From G963667915 sp965197385 (lineage in GTDB: Bacteria > Acidobacteriota > Vicinamibacteria > Vicinamibacterales > UBA823): a DNA stretch of 64,000 nt. Under the pieces are notes generated by a model that saw only the letters and a program-made list of their open reading frames with translations, was not told the DNA's origin and ran no database searches. The position numbers and the translations under genes were made by a program. Shown here in pieces: positions 1 through 9,588 of this stretch. The first letter of the stretch is position 1. Every line of letters starts with the position of its first letter. Location of the stretch: NCBI GenBank assembly GCA_965197385.1, contig CBDANA010000009.1:1116001-1180000 (forward strand), in the 5' to 3' direction.

Positions 1-534
1 GACCTCGATGAGCAGATCGAGGGCCTGCAGCTCAACTATCGGTCGGCCGAAGACACCGAGCCAGGTGACGTCCTCGTGTTCGATATCGGCGGCGAGCTAG
101 AGTCCTCGCCCAGCGGTGACGTCACGTCTACCCGGGCCATGGTCCGGGGCGCCGCCGGCATCGTCGTCGATGGCGCCATGCGAGATGTACCCGCCTTCGT
201 CGAGATGGGGTTGCCGTTGTTCACGCGCGACGGCAGGGGCCACGCGTCATCCGTCACGCCGTTGATGATGAGTTGGGACTACCAGGTTCCCGTGCGCATC
301 GGCGACGTCACCGTCATCCCGGGCGACTACCTCGTCGGCGCCCTGCACGGCATCCTCGTCATCCCAGCCCACATCGTGGAAGACGTACTGGCCGATGCAG
401 AGCTCCACAGCGAGCGTGAGGAATTTCAGCGCATGCTCATCTTGAACGGTGAGTCCATGATCGGCGTGTATCCGCCAAACGAGGAGACCCTCCAACGCTT
501 CGAGGAATGGCGGAAGCGCCGACCGCAGCCGTGA
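1..534 (+). CDS. RraA-like / HMG-aldolase family protein, 5' end outside window
   Basis: The open frame enters from the left edge, so the N-terminus is missing; the last 177 codons are present. The RraA/4-hydroxy-4-methyl-2-oxoglutarate aldolase signature is visible: a PGDVLVFDIGG segment followed by RGAAGIVVDGAMRD, the loop that holds the catalytic Arg-Asp in the aldolases and is kept in RraA. A second PGD (IPGDYLVGALHGILVIP) follows, as in the family. Family members are soluble trimers that either cleave or decarboxylate oxo-acids or bind RNase E. The sequence does not say which applies, but distant secreted/metabolic neighbours favour a metabolic aldolase-like role (inference). Confidence 0.85.
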   Translation, partial: DLDEQIEGLQLNYRSAEDTEPGDVLVFDIGGELESSPSGDVTSTRAMVRGAAGIVVDGAMRDVPAFVEMGLPLFTRDGRGHASSVTPLMMSWDYQVPVRIGDVTVIPGDYLVGALHGILVIPAHIVEDVLADAELHSEREEFQRMLILNGESMIGVYPPNEETLQRFEEWRKRRPQP

Positions 535-580
535 TCGCGTTTCGCGGCGGCTCTTATTAGGTCTTCGTCAGGATCCCGCC

Positions 581-1479
581 TCACTCGTCGCTGGGGAGCA
601 GCCCGACCGTCAGATGTGACGGAAACTCAGCCGAGCGGTAGATCCGCTGGATAGCGATCTGATAGTCGGAGTCGGTCGCCGTGTAGATGTCGACGAACGT
701 CTGTGGGTTCCGGTCGATCACCGGAAACCAGGTGCTCTGCACCTGCACCATGATCCGGTGCCCCGCCTTGAAGGTGTGATAGCGGTCGCGCAGATCGAAC
801 TCGATTCCAGTGAGCTGGCCCGGCACCATCGGCTCGGGGTTCGTGTAGCTGTTGCGGAACTTGCCCCGGAACACCTCGCCCGCCAGGAGCATCTGGAAAT
901 CGCTCATCGGCACGTCGCAGGCATTGCCGACCGCGTCGCCCGGATAGACGTCGATCAGCTTCAGGATCCAGTCCGAGTCGGTGCCGCTCGTCGAAGCGAA
1001 CAGCGAGGCGACAATCGGGCCGGCGATGGTCACCTCCTCGGCCAGCACCTCGGTCTGGTAGACGAGGACGTCGGGCCGGGTCGAGGCGAACCGCTGGTCC
1101 TCGATCATCCACAGGTGGCCCTGGGTCGTGCGAATCTCCGACGAGAAGGGAACGGGCTTGTCCGGATCGCTGATGTATTCGTCGTACGCGTCGGCCGACC
1201 GGCCGACCGGCCGGCCGGCGGCTCGAACGAGAGCCGCCCGTTCGGATGGAAATACAGGCCGGTCGGCGTCGCTGCGGGCGGTGGCCAGGCGTCGTAGGTC
1301 TTCCAGACGTTCGACCCGGTCTCGAACACGATCGCCTCCGCCGCGTCATCACGCCAGTCGCCCTGGTCCTTCAGGTAATGGCTGAAGAACGGGTACTGGA
1401 CGTTCCGCTGAAAGTCGCGCGACGTTTTCGAGCCGAACTCGATACAGCCGAGCGAATCCCCGTCCATGCTGCGCCAGCC
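581..1479 (-). pseudogene. CocE/NonD-type hydrolase, truncated and frameshifted
   Basis: Only the C-terminal jelly-roll part of an X-Pro dipeptidyl-peptidase/CocE hydrolase remains. The frame entering at 1479 carries the family stretch SMDGDSLGCIEFGSKTS, then PFFSHYLKD and GSNVWKTYDAWPPP. It continues in another frame from about 1195 (DEYISDPDKPVPF, then the C-terminal domain to the stop at 581). The shift falls in a slippage-prone run of ccgg-type repeats near 1189-1220. The alpha/beta hydrolase domain with the catalytic Ser is absent: homology stops abruptly at about 1479, where a divergent gene begins, itself also decapitated. Non-functional as it stands. Confidence 0.8.
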
Positions 1480-2729
1480 ACGCGGCGGCCTCGCCGGACG
1501 GCAGCCGCTTCTACATCACGAACGAAGTGGACCATACGCTGGACGCCGTCGACGCCAGGACCCTGGAGATCACGCACAAGGTGCCACTCAGCGGCCGCCC
1601 GAACAACGTGGCCATCCGCGGCGATGGCCGCCGGGTCTACGTCGCCATCGTCTCGTCGCCCGGCGCCGTCGATGTCATCGACACAATCTCGATGGAGCGG
1701 GTCAAGAGCGTCTCGACGCGGGGTGGCGTCCACAACACCTTCATGACGCCGGACAGCAAGCACGTCATCGCCGGGTCGATCGCGGGGCGCAACCTGACGG
1801 TCATCGATGCCGAGAGCGAGGAGGCGATCTGGACGCTGTTCTTCGACGCCGGTGTGCGGCCGATGTCGTTTGAGACGAACCCGGACGGATCGACGCGCCG
1901 GATCTTCGTGCAGCTTTCCAACTTCCACGGGTTCGCGATCGTCGATTTCGACCGGCGGCGCGAGGTGATGGACCGGATCGAGTTACCGGAGGTGCCTGAA
2001 GCCGAGCGCCACACCGAATTCCTGCAAGGCTCCCCGTCACACGGCCAGGGCGTCACGCCAGACGGCACCATGCTGTGGCTGTGCAGTAAGGTGAACAGCT
2101 ACGTCTATGCCTACTCGCTGCCCGCTCTGGAGTTCGTCGGTGGTGTCCACGTCGGCAGTCACCCGGACTGGCTGACCTTCTCACCCGACAGTAAGTTCGT
2201 CTACGTGGCCAACGCGGGCTCGAACTCGACGTCGGTCGTGGACACTGAAGCGCTGCGGCAAGTCGTCCAGATCCCGGTCGGTCAAGTGCCGAAGCGGGTC
2301 ATCACTGCGGTCGTGCCGCCGGTGACGGTCGACGGATGGACCAACGGCGCGAGCCAGGCATCTGGCGCGACCAGCAGCCGCGACGCGCTGGACTACGAGT
2401 TCTTCCGTGAGGAGGTCGAGCCGATCTTCGTCCGGAAGCGCGAGGGGCACGCCCGCTGCGTCGTCTGTCACGCCACGCGGACCCGGTTCCGGCTGCAGGC
2501 CCCCCCACCGGAGGGCGCAACCTGGAACGCCGAACAGTCACGGCGTAACTTCGCCACCGCCCGCCGGATGGTCGTGCCGGGGAATCCGCTCGCCAGCCAA
2601 CTCCTGTTGCTGCCGCTGGCAGAGGACGCAGGCGGCAACACCTTTCACCCGGGCGGCAAGCACTGGGCGTCGCAGACCGACCCGGACTGGCAGACGATCG
2701 CGAACTGGATCCAGGGGAGCCGGGACTAG
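1476..2729 (+). CDS. YncE-type beta-propeller with C-terminal c-type heme motif, 5'-truncated
   Basis: The frame contains repeated propeller blades of the YVTN/YncE kind (SPDGSRFYITNE; later FSPDSKFVYVANAGSNSTSVVD). A C-terminal module follows with one heme-attachment motif CVVCH at about 2458-2472, then the conserved FHPGGKHWASQTDPDW. Such secreted propeller/cytochrome proteins probably act in periplasmic redox or ligand binding. The first Met in frame is at 1527, but propeller homology already runs upstream to about 1476. No signal peptide is left, so the 5' end and export signal are lost at the junction with the CocE fragment. No convincing start or RBS is present. Confidence 0.75.
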   Translation, partial: SHAAASPDGSRFYITNEVDHTLDAVDARTLEITHKVPLSGRPNNVAIRGDGRRVYVAIVSSPGAVDVIDTISMERVKSVSTRGGVHNTFMTPDSKHVIAGSIAGRNLTVIDAESEEAIWTLFFDAGVRPMSFETNPDGSTRRIFVQLSNFHGFAIVDFDRRREVMDRIELPEVPEAERHTEFLQGSPSHGQGVTPDGTMLWLCSKVNSYVYAYSLPALEFVGGVHVGSHPDWLTFSPDSKFVYVANAGSNSTSVVDTEALRQVVQIPVGQVPKRVITAVVPPVTVDGWTNGASQASGATSSRDALDYEFFREEVEPIFVRKREGHARCVVCHATRTRFRLQAPPPEGATWNAEQSRRNFATARRMVVPGNPLASQLLLLPLAEDAGGNTFHPGGKHWASQTDPDWQTIANWIQGSRD

Positions 2730-2830
2730 GTCGGCTTTCGGCTTTCGGCCGTTGTTTGGTAGCTGGCAAGGCTCGGGGCCGAGGGCTTCGGCACCCGGCC
2801 CCTCCTAACTCCTAAGTTAACTCCTGGTTC

Positions 2831-4198
2831 TTAGATCGCGTCGCTGACGCTCGCCAGGTTGAAGCCGCGCACCTTGAGCGCCGGCACGACGATCGGCGCG
2901 CCCACCGAACTGTTCTCTCCCGCGGCCACACGCACGGGCTCGCCCAGCATCTCGACGTTCTGCAGCAGTTCGACCAGCGACTGGTTGAACCGGAAGTTGT
3001 TCACCGGCCGGCTGATCCGGCCATCCTCGATGAGGAACGTCCCGTCTCGCGTCAGGCCGGTGTAGGCGATCATCCTCGGATTCAAGCCCCGGATGTACCA
3101 GAATCGTGTAATCAGCACGCCGCGACGTGTGGACGCGATCATGTCCTCAACCGACTCCGTCCCACCCGACATGATCAGGTTGGCGGGCGCCAGCCTCGGC
3201 GGGACGCCTTGGCGGTCCGCCCAGAACCGTGAGTAGGCGAGGTTCCGCAGGACACCGTTCTCGACCCATGTCTCGGCGCCGCGGCTCAGCCCCTCGCCGT
3301 CGAACGGCGCCGTCTCGGCATCCGGTGCGACAGGATCGCTTCGGATCGTGATTCGACGATCGAAGAGGTCTTCTCCGACCCGCCCACCACCTCCCGGCGA
3401 CGAGAAGTACGAGCGCCCTTCGTCGGCCGCCCGGCCGTCGAACGTCCGGCGCATGCGCAGCATGAGCATACCCACGGCGGTCGGCTCTAGCACGACGTCG
3501 TACGCGCCGGGGTCGAGCGCCGTCGTGTCGCGCCATGTGTCGCACTTGCGCACGGCGTCGGTCGTGATTCGATCTGTTTCTATCCGATCCCAATCGGCCG
3601 CTTCGTCACCGGCCCAGCCCGACGTCGCGCCATCGGACGCCCGGATGGTCAGCGTGGAGGCGACGCCGGTGGAGGCGTAATGCGCGAACAAGCCGGCCGA
3701 CGTGGCCACCGACCTCGACCCGTTCTGCACGTCGATGAAGCCGGACGCCACGTTGCCCGAATCCCGCGCTCGCTCGATCCCGACCGCCGTCGCCGACGCC
3801 AGATCCTCCGGCGACACCTCGCCGGTCGCCTCGTAGTAGCCGCCCACCGACGCGTAGGTCTGCGAGCCCAACTCCCCCATGTACTCCGGATTCTCGGGCG
3901 CGAGCCGCGCAAGCTCCTCGGACCGGCGCACGGCCGACGCCAGCGCCGCGTCATCCAGCACATTGGTGGTCACCGAGGCTACGCGCCGCCCGAACGCGCT
4001 CATGATCGTGACCGACACGTCAGCGCTCTCACCGGCCGTCGTGATCCGGTTGTCCGCACTGCGGATGAACGGCCGGGTCCGCGCGTCGATCACGACCCGC
4101 GCGGCATCGGCCTGCGAGGCACCCAGCACGCGGTTGGCCAGGGCCCGGGCGTCATCCGCCATCAGGCCGGCACGGCTCGCGCCTGTCGATTCTTGCAT
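2831..4198 (-). CDS. TldE/PmbA-family metallopeptidase partner
   Basis: 455 residues, the usual length for the PmbA/TldE subunit of the TldD-TldE protease. It shows the family features ITTAGESADVSVTIMSAFGRR near the N-terminus and SRFWADRQGVPPRLAPANL with GLTRDGTFLIEDG near the C-terminus. It lacks the HExxxH metal site, as expected for TldE, which forms the heterodimer with the metal-bearing TldD. TldD/E degrade unfolded or peptide substrates and mature modified peptides in other bacteria. It lies 12 bases downstream of tldD on the same strand, so the two are almost certainly one operon. Unlike its partner, no signal peptide is evident. Confidence 0.88.
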   Translation of the reverse strand: MQESTGASRAGLMADDARALANRVLGASQADAARVVIDARTRPFIRSADNRITTAGESADVSVTIMSAFGRRVASVTTNVLDDAALASAVRRSEELARLAPENPEYMGELGSQTYASVGGYYEATGEVSPEDLASATAVGIERARDSGNVASGFIDVQNGSRSVATSAGLFAHYASTGVASTLTIRASDGATSGWAGDEAADWDRIETDRITTDAVRKCDTWRDTTALDPGAYDVVLEPTAVGMLMLRMRRTFDGRAADEGRSYFSSPGGGGRVGEDLFDRRITIRSDPVAPDAETAPFDGEGLSRGAETWVENGVLRNLAYSRFWADRQGVPPRLAPANLIMSGGTESVEDMIASTRRGVLITRFWYIRGLNPRMIAYTGLTRDGTFLIEDGRISRPVNNFRFNQSLVELLQNVEMLGEPVRVAAGENSSVGAPIVVPALKVRGFNLASVSDAI

Positions 4199-4210
4199 GC
4201 AACGACCCTC

Positions 4211-5872
4211 TTACGCCGTGTTGATGATCGTCGCGTCGCGGAACAGCGCCGTCGGACAGCCGTGGGATACGGCGTTGGCTTGTCCCGGCTGCCCCTTCGC
4301 GTCGCCGAACGTCGCGCCGAGCCAGTAGGTCTCCGGTCCGCCCAGCACCGCCAGCGAATTCCAGAAGTCGGGCGTCCGCATGACGTAGGCCACGTCGCGC
4401 AGCATCCGGTGTTTCTTGCCGTCGCGGATCTCCCAGAACACCTGTCCGCCGAACTGCGCGTTGTAGCGCTGCTGATCGATCGAATACGACCCGTCGCCCT
4501 CGATGAAGATGCCGCGTTCGGTCTGGGCGATGATCTCATCCTCGCCGAGCGGCGCCGCGCCCGGCATCAGGCTGACGTTCGGCATCCGCTGAAACGGGAT
4601 GCGGGCCCAGTTCTGGCCGTAGGCACACCCCTGGCTGCGGGCCATGCCGGTGTACTGGGAGATCCAGGCGGCCTGCTCGCGCGTCGTCTGGTAGTTCACG
4701 AAGATCCCGTTCTCGATGATCGGCCATTCGAACGCCGGCACAGCCTCGTCGTCCCACCCGCACGTGGCGCAGCCGCCGACCTCGGTCCGGTTGCCCATGA
4801 AGGTCATGACGTCGGGCCCGAGCCGCGTCGTATTCAGTACCCCGCTCGGCGGCGCCAGGAACGACGTGCCGGCATAGTTCGCCTCATAGCCCAGGGCGCG
4901 ATCCAGCTCAGTCGGATGCGCGATCGACTCGTGAATCGTCAACCACAGGTTGGACGGGTGCAGCACCAGGTCCCAGGTGCCCGGCTCGACCGATGCGGCC
5001 GAGAGCTTCATGACCGCTTCCTCAGCCCACCGCGTCGCCAGCGCCGGCCAGTTTAGGCCGGTGATGTACTCCCACCCGCGGGCCGCCGCCGCGACGTCGC
5101 CCACCCGGCTCTGGAAATCCGACCGGTCGGCCGAGACCGCCGTGACTGTCAGCCCAGGGTTCTGCCGGATGAACGTCTGCTGCACGAGCGAACCCTCGGT
5201 CGTCGCCACCAGACGTCGCTCCTTGACCGCCATCAAGCTGCCCGAGACGAACTGCACGCCCTCCACACCGAGCGCTGCCCGGCTCGCCGCAAACAGCACG
5301 TCCGCCTTCTCCTCGAGCGGCACGTCGAACGGATCGACCTCGTACGGCGTCTCCCACCGGGCGTTGGGGTAGGACTCGACCGGCGCGAGCTCGGTCGGCT
5401 GCGGTGCGATCCGGTCGTTCGCCGCCGCGATCGCCGCGGCGCGCCTGGCGGCCGCCGTGACGGCGTTGCGCGTCAGGTCGCGCGTGCCGCTGAACCCCCA
5501 CGACCCCCCGACCCGGACGCGGATGCCGAGCCCGTACGACTCTGTGAAATTGACGCCGGTGATCTGCTCCTCCCGCGTCCGCACCGACTCGAACCAGTGG
5601 CGCGACACGCGGACGTCGGCGTAGCTGGCGCCGGCCCCGGTGGCTTCATCCAGCGCGAGCAGCGCCAGCTCGCGCTCCGCCGGATCGGCGACGCTCGGCG
5701 CCTCGTTCGCCGGTGCACAGCCCCACTGGCCGGCACTCATCGCGAGCACGGCAGCAGAGGCGCCCACCCCACCCGACGTCCTGAGAAAGTCACGCCGGGT
5801 CGGATCGGCCACAACGCGCCGATGGTTGATCGCTTCGGGAATCGCTCGTCCGGAGGGGTCAGGCCGCGTCAT
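4211..5872 (-). CDS. tldD: TldD-family metallopeptidase with Tat signal
   Basis: 553 residues, longer than cytoplasmic TldD because of an N-terminal extension with the twin-arginine motif TRRDFLRTSG and a hydrophobic run ending near a Cys (QWGCAP, possible lipobox-like site). The metal-binding motif is HESIAH at residues 314-319, matching the HExxxH of TldD. The downstream GYEANYAGTSF and CATCGWDDEAVPAF segments also fit the family. It is the catalytic subunit; TldE is encoded 12 bases downstream. The Tat signal implies action outside the cytoplasm, where the peptidase could process exported peptides (inference). A DsrE-like gene lies 91 bases upstream on the same strand and may share the transcript. 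Confidence 0.9.
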   Translation of the reverse strand: MTRPDPSGRAIPEAINHRRVVADPTRRDFLRTSGGVGASAAVLAMSAGQWGCAPANEAPSVADPAERELALLALDEATGAGASYADVRVSRHWFESVRTREEQITGVNFTESYGLGIRVRVGGSWGFSGTRDLTRNAVTAAARRAAAIAAANDRIAPQPTELAPVESYPNARWETPYEVDPFDVPLEEKADVLFAASRAALGVEGVQFVSGSLMAVKERRLVATTEGSLVQQTFIRQNPGLTVTAVSADRSDFQSRVGDVAAAARGWEYITGLNWPALATRWAEEAVMKLSAASVEPGTWDLVLHPSNLWLTIHESIAHPTELDRALGYEANYAGTSFLAPPSGVLNTTRLGPDVMTFMGNRTEVGGCATCGWDDEAVPAFEWPIIENGIFVNYQTTREQAAWISQYTGMARSQGCAYGQNWARIPFQRMPNVSLMPGAAPLGEDEIIAQTERGIFIEGDGSYSIDQQRYNAQFGGQVFWEIRDGKKHRMLRDVAYVMRTPDFWNSLAVLGGPETYWLGATFGDAKGQPGQANAVSHGCPTALFRDATIINTA

Positions 5873-5963
5873 GAAAGCTCCTCGACACGAAACACGAAGG
5901 GGTGCCCGGCAGGACTGCCGGACGCCCTGAAACGATACCCGATCGACGGCCAGAGCAGCCGAC

Positions 5964-6680
5964 TTACTGCTTGTTGTACGAGATGCCGGCCTCCTGGGCT
6001 TTCTCGATGGCGATCACCATCGCCGGTACGATCGTCACACCGGGCAGCAGATTCGCGCGTAGCTCCGCGTCGATGTCGGCAGCGGCGCCCTTGCCCCGCG
6101 CCTCGAGTTCGAATGCCCATCCGCCGAGCGCGTTGTTGCACATGATGAACTTGGCGCTCATGCCCTAAAGACTCTCGATGCCCAAGCTTGGCATCAAGTT
6201 ACGCAGCAGCCCGAAATTCGGAGATTGGAGTGCGGCTGCCAGGAGGTGCGCATCGTCCGATGTTGCGCGGTTGAACACGTTGTGCGTGTACACCCGTCCA
6301 TTCGCATCGTCCAGGCCCGTGTACACGCCCAGCTCGTACTTGGCCCAGATCGAGTCGTTGAACCCCATGGGGATGCTCGACGCGCCGCCCATGCCATAGA
6401 AGGTCCCGACCGTGCCGACCTGCTCGTTGCCCTGTTCGTAGGCCGACGCGTACGTGCTGGTGTAATTGAAAATGTGCAGCAGCGGAAATCCCATCTTGTG
6501 GCTCGGGAAGTCGAAGAGGCACTTGTGACTCCCCCGTACCTCGTCGATCCAGTCGTCGTGCCCGGCCTGCGTGGCCGCGCCAGCGGCGCGCCCGCCGGTC
6601 CAGGGCAGACTGATGGCTGCGGCGGCCGCGACCATACTGCCCAGGAAACCACGACGGGGAGTCTTATCGTTCAAAATCAT
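5964..6680 (-). pseudogene. Tat-signal DsrE-like protein with in-frame amber codon
   Basis: Start at 6680 is chosen because a GGAGGG Shine-Dalgarno lies six bases upstream and the twin-arginine motif PRRGFLGSM follows at once. The frame continues without any shift to 5964 but is cut by a TAG at 6165-6167 (codon 172). The downstream part (KFIMCNNALGGWAF ... LLPGVTIVPAMV) reads like the C-terminal half of DsrE/DsrF-type sulfur-relay folds, with a single Cys near its start. Without suppression, a 171-residue product lacking the Cys would be made. GAG or CAG to TAG is a one-base change, so a nonsense mutation or sequence error is the simplest reading. Confidence 0.65.
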
Positions 6681-6814
6681 CAGGAACCCTCCAGAATTGC
6701 GGGGTTGCCGGGAGACCCATGCGTGCCGCGGCGCTCCCCTGTGCCAGTTGTGAGACAATCTCTACCCTGTTCTACATTGGACCGTCTCATCGGAATTTGT
6801 GAAGGAGATCACCC

Positions 6815-7258
6815 ATGCGCATCCTAGCCAGCGTCCTCGCGTTCGGCCTACTGGCCGCCGCCGCCGAGGCGCACGTCACCGTGGCGCCACGAGAGTCCAC
6901 CCTGGGTCGCAACCAGGTCTACACCGTCCGCGTGCCTGCCGAAGGTGGCAGGGCCACCAGCCAGACCGTCCTGCAGATTCCTGACGGTGTCACCGTCTCA
7001 CGGGTCAAGGCCGTGCCCGGACTGAAGTTCGACGTGAAGCGTGAAGACGACCGGATCGTGCAGATCACCTGGACGATGGACGTCCACCCCGGCTCGTACG
7101 CCGAGTTTCAGTTCATCGCCCGGAATCCCGAAGAGGGCACCGACCTGACCTGGAAGGCTCGGGCGCTGCACCCCGACGGGACCAGCACTGACTGGGTCAA
7201 TCCGCGCGGCGAGCCTCGGCCGGCATCGGTGACCAGCCTCGTCGCTGCCGCCCAGTAG
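6815..7258 (+). CDS. YcnI-like copper-binding protein (DUF1775)
   Basis: 147 residues with a Sec signal peptide (MRILASVLAFGLLAAAAEA). Cleavage would leave His20 as the new N-terminal residue (HVTVAP). YcnI proteins use the mature N-terminal His, with a conserved Glu, to bind Cu(II) in a histidine-brace-like site. The Glu of PRESTLGRNQ and the WTMDVHPGSYAEFQF stretch are conserved family parts. Many members carry a C-terminal membrane anchor; this one ends without, so it is probably a soluble periplasmic copper chaperone or sink. The start has a good RBS (aaggagat, 6802-6809). No copper transporter is adjacent. Confidence 0.85.
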   Translation: MRILASVLAFGLLAAAAEAHVTVAPRESTLGRNQVYTVRVPAEGGRATSQTVLQIPDGVTVSRVKAVPGLKFDVKREDDRIVQITWTMDVHPGSYAEFQFIARNPEEGTDLTWKARALHPDGTSTDWVNPRGEPRPASVTSLVAAAQ

Positions 7259-7273
7259 AAGGCCGAGTACCGG

Positions 7274-8005
7274 TCAGCGCAGGAGGACCTCGCCGCGAGG
7301 CGTGTCGAGCGTCGCGATCAGCTGCGCGGGCGGCCCCGGCTCGACGCGCGGCCCAGTCCCATCGCGGCCAGCAGCGCGTTCAGGCGGTCCGGCATCGGAT
7401 GCTCGAGCCGGAGCGCGCGGAGGCTCCCGCCCACCGGCGCGTCGCCGCTCGGGTGCGGCGTCCCTTCGGCCCACGCGATCGCGTACGGACGATGTCGTCG
7501 TCGTGTCCGTCGACGTAGACATTACGCCAGCGCAGGGTGACGCCGTCTGGACGCTGCCGCGAACCGTCGCGGATCTTCCTGACCACCTGCCCGGCCGCGT
7601 GGATCCGGCGCGCCATCGCATCCGCGTCGCCCGCCACCGCGCACCACGTGAGTAGACGCGGCGCCGCGAGGCCTTTAAGCACGGCCGTCCGCGCCGTCTC
7701 GACCTCCGGCTGCTGCGAATCCGCGCCAGCACCTCGATGTACCGGCGCGATCCGAGCGACAGGATGCCGTTCCGCGTGCCGCGGCCGGGATAGCGTCCAC
7801 CCACAGACGGCCGCACTCCGGTGAGCCGTTCGAGCTGGGCGATGCCCGCCGCCAGATCCGAGACGCCCCAGATCAGGTGGTCCACCTCCGCCAGGGCGGT
7901 CGCCCTCTGCACCGTCCCCGCCCGCGCCGCGTCGCTCGACCACCCGCCGGCGGCGATCGCCAGACAGGCTCCGAGAAAGCGCCGACGAGTCTGCTCCGAT
8001 GCCAT
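7274..8005 (-). pseudogene. VOC/glyoxalase-like secreted protein, double frameshift
   Basis: Begins with a twin-arginine-type signal (QTRRRFLGACLAIAAGG) and a VOC start (LAEVDHLIWGVSDLAAGIAQLE). It then changes frame at about 7725; the middle (LKGLAAPRLLTWCAVAGDADAMARRIHAAG) sits in a second frame. The reading frame returns at the C-terminus (QLIATLDTPRGEVLL). The combined pieces resemble the glyoxalase-like domain family (PF13468 type). Two compensating shifts mean the encoded central domain is lost. Whether these are true mutations or base-call errors cannot be told from one sequence. Confidence 0.65.
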
Positions 8006-8147
8006 TCGGCGGATCCTACACTCTCGGTCGTCAGCACCGTCAAGCGCACTGGAATTTGAGCTTGACATACAGCCAATCAGGTCAGACACTCTACTTTGAA
8101 GCGTCCGGCCTCGGATTTAGGTCGGCGAGCCTATGAGGAGGCACTGC

Positions 8148-9365
8148 ATGTCATTATCACGTCGCGCGTTCGTCCGCTCTCTCGGTGTCGGTGGCGCCGG
8201 CGCGCTATCTACCGCCTGGGTCATCGGTCGGGGCCCCGAGGCCCTGACCTGGAGACCGGACCCATTCGAAGCGGCCCTGCAGGCATCGACGCAGCAGACG
8301 GAGCGCGGTCCGCAGGAGCTGGTCGGTATCCCTATGGCGGACCCGACGATTCGGATTCGGATCAGCTCGAACGAGAACGCCCGCGGCCCCGGCGACGCAG
8401 CGCTCGAGGCGATGCGCGACATAATCAGCGGCAAGGTCGGGCGGTATACCCGCAACATCGCGCGCGACGAGCTGCCCGCCGCTATCGCCCGTCGGGTGGG
8501 CCACGGGCTCACGGGGGAGAACGTTCTGACATCGACGGGCTCGGGCTACATCCTGACCGCGGCAGTCCGCGCCTACGTCTCCTCGAGCAAGCCGCTCGTC
8601 AACGGGTTGCCGTCCTACAGCAGTCCGAACCGCACGGCGCGGCTGCTGGGTGCCGACATTCGGGAGGTCCCGCTGCAAGCGGACCTCAGGCTCGACCTGG
8701 ACGGGATGGCCCAGGTGGCCGGCGGCGCCGGCCTGGTCTTCCTGTGCAACCCGAACAACCCGACGGCGATGGCACATTCGCTGGCCGACGTCTCGGCGTT
8801 CATCTCGCGGGTCAAGTCGAGCTCACCCGACACGGCGATCCTGGTCGATGAGGCCTATCTCGACTATGCCGAGGACGAATTCGAGACCGCCGCAGGGCAG
8901 ACGCTGCAGTACGACGACGTCTTCATCGCCCGGACGTTCTCGAAGGGGTACGGCATGGCCGGGCTGCGGATCGGCTACGCCGCCGGTCGGCCGGCCACGC
9001 TGGTGAAGCTCGACGCCGCCTGGGGCCTGGGCGACGTCAATATGCTGACGGCGACCGGCGCCATCGCCTCGCTGAACGACCCGGCACATATGGTGGCCGA
9101 GCGGGAGGAGAACCGCCGGGTTCGCGAGTTCACGATCAACGCGTTCAGGGACATGGGCTACGAGGCGACGAACTCGCAGACCAACTTCATTTTCGTGAAC
9201 ATTCGGCGCCCCGCGGCCGAGTTCCGCGACGCCGTCCGCGAGCAGGGCGTCCTGATAGCGCGCGACTTCCCGCCGATGGACCAGACCCACGCGCGTATCT
9301 CGCTCGGCACGATGGAAGAGATGCAGGAGGCCGTCGAAATCTTCAAGAAGGTTCTGGAGACCTAG
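8148..9365 (+). CDS. Tat-exported class I/II aminotransferase, HisC-like
   Basis: PLP-dependent fold-type I enzyme related to histidinol-phosphate aminotransferase. ATG at 8148 is preferred over 8133 because a perfect AGGAGG (8136-8141) sits six bases upstream of it. The N-terminus SRRAFVRSLGVGGAGALS is a Tat signal, unusual for this cytoplasmic family but seen in exported relatives. Active-site parts: LCNPNNPTA (substrate/PLP Asn), DEAYLDYAEDE (Asp that pairs with the pyridine N), and TFSKGYGMAGLRIGY with the Schiff-base Lys and the downstream Arg. No his operon is near, so its amino donor and acceptor are unknown. A terminator follows directly. Confidence 0.88.
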   Translation: MSLSRRAFVRSLGVGGAGALSTAWVIGRGPEALTWRPDPFEAALQASTQQTERGPQELVGIPMADPTIRIRISSNENARGPGDAALEAMRDIISGKVGRYTRNIARDELPAAIARRVGHGLTGENVLTSTGSGYILTAAVRAYVSSSKPLVNGLPSYSSPNRTARLLGADIREVPLQADLRLDLDGMAQVAGGAGLVFLCNPNNPTAMAHSLADVSAFISRVKSSSPDTAILVDEAYLDYAEDEFETAAGQTLQYDDVFIARTFSKGYGMAGLRIGYAAGRPATLVKLDAAWGLGDVNMLTATGAIASLNDPAHMVAEREENRRVREFTINAFRDMGYEATNSQTNFIFVNIRRPAAEFRDAVREQGVLIARDFPPMDQTHARISLGTMEEMQEAVEIFKKVLET

Positions 9366-9389
9366 GAGCCTATTCGGCATCCCAAGAGC

Positions 9390-9426
9390 AAAGGCGCAGC
9401 CGGCTTGGCCGGTTGCGCCTTTTTTT
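9390..9426 (+). terminator. Rho-independent terminator after the aminotransferase gene
   Basis: A 14-base stem (aaaggcgcagccgg paired with ccggttgcgccttt, one G-T pair) with a five-base loop is followed by a T-rich run at 9420-9426, 24 bases after the stop codon. It is a textbook intrinsic terminator and isolates the aminotransferase from the next gene. Confidence 0.9.
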
Positions 9427-9588
9427 ATGGCGCGCCGACCGCCCCACCGTCCGGCGAGCCACCCGGGACGCCCGCGTCCCGTCCAAGTCATCAGTCTTCA
9501 GTCTTCAGGCGCCGGCGGAACCGTTCGCGGCGCATTCTCGTCAGAAAGGGGTGAGCCGACCGCCGGTGGGCCGGCGCGGAGGATACGA

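Noticed and set aside
3680..5056. Long plus-strand ORF opposite tldD/tldE
   Set aside because: It is an Arg/Gly-rich antisense shadow typical of high-GC DNA; tldD and tldE on the minus strand have clear motifs.
6165..6167. TAG as pyrrolysine
   Set aside because: No evidence for a Pyl system; the position is not in a methylamine methyltransferase and Glu/Gln to TAG is one base.
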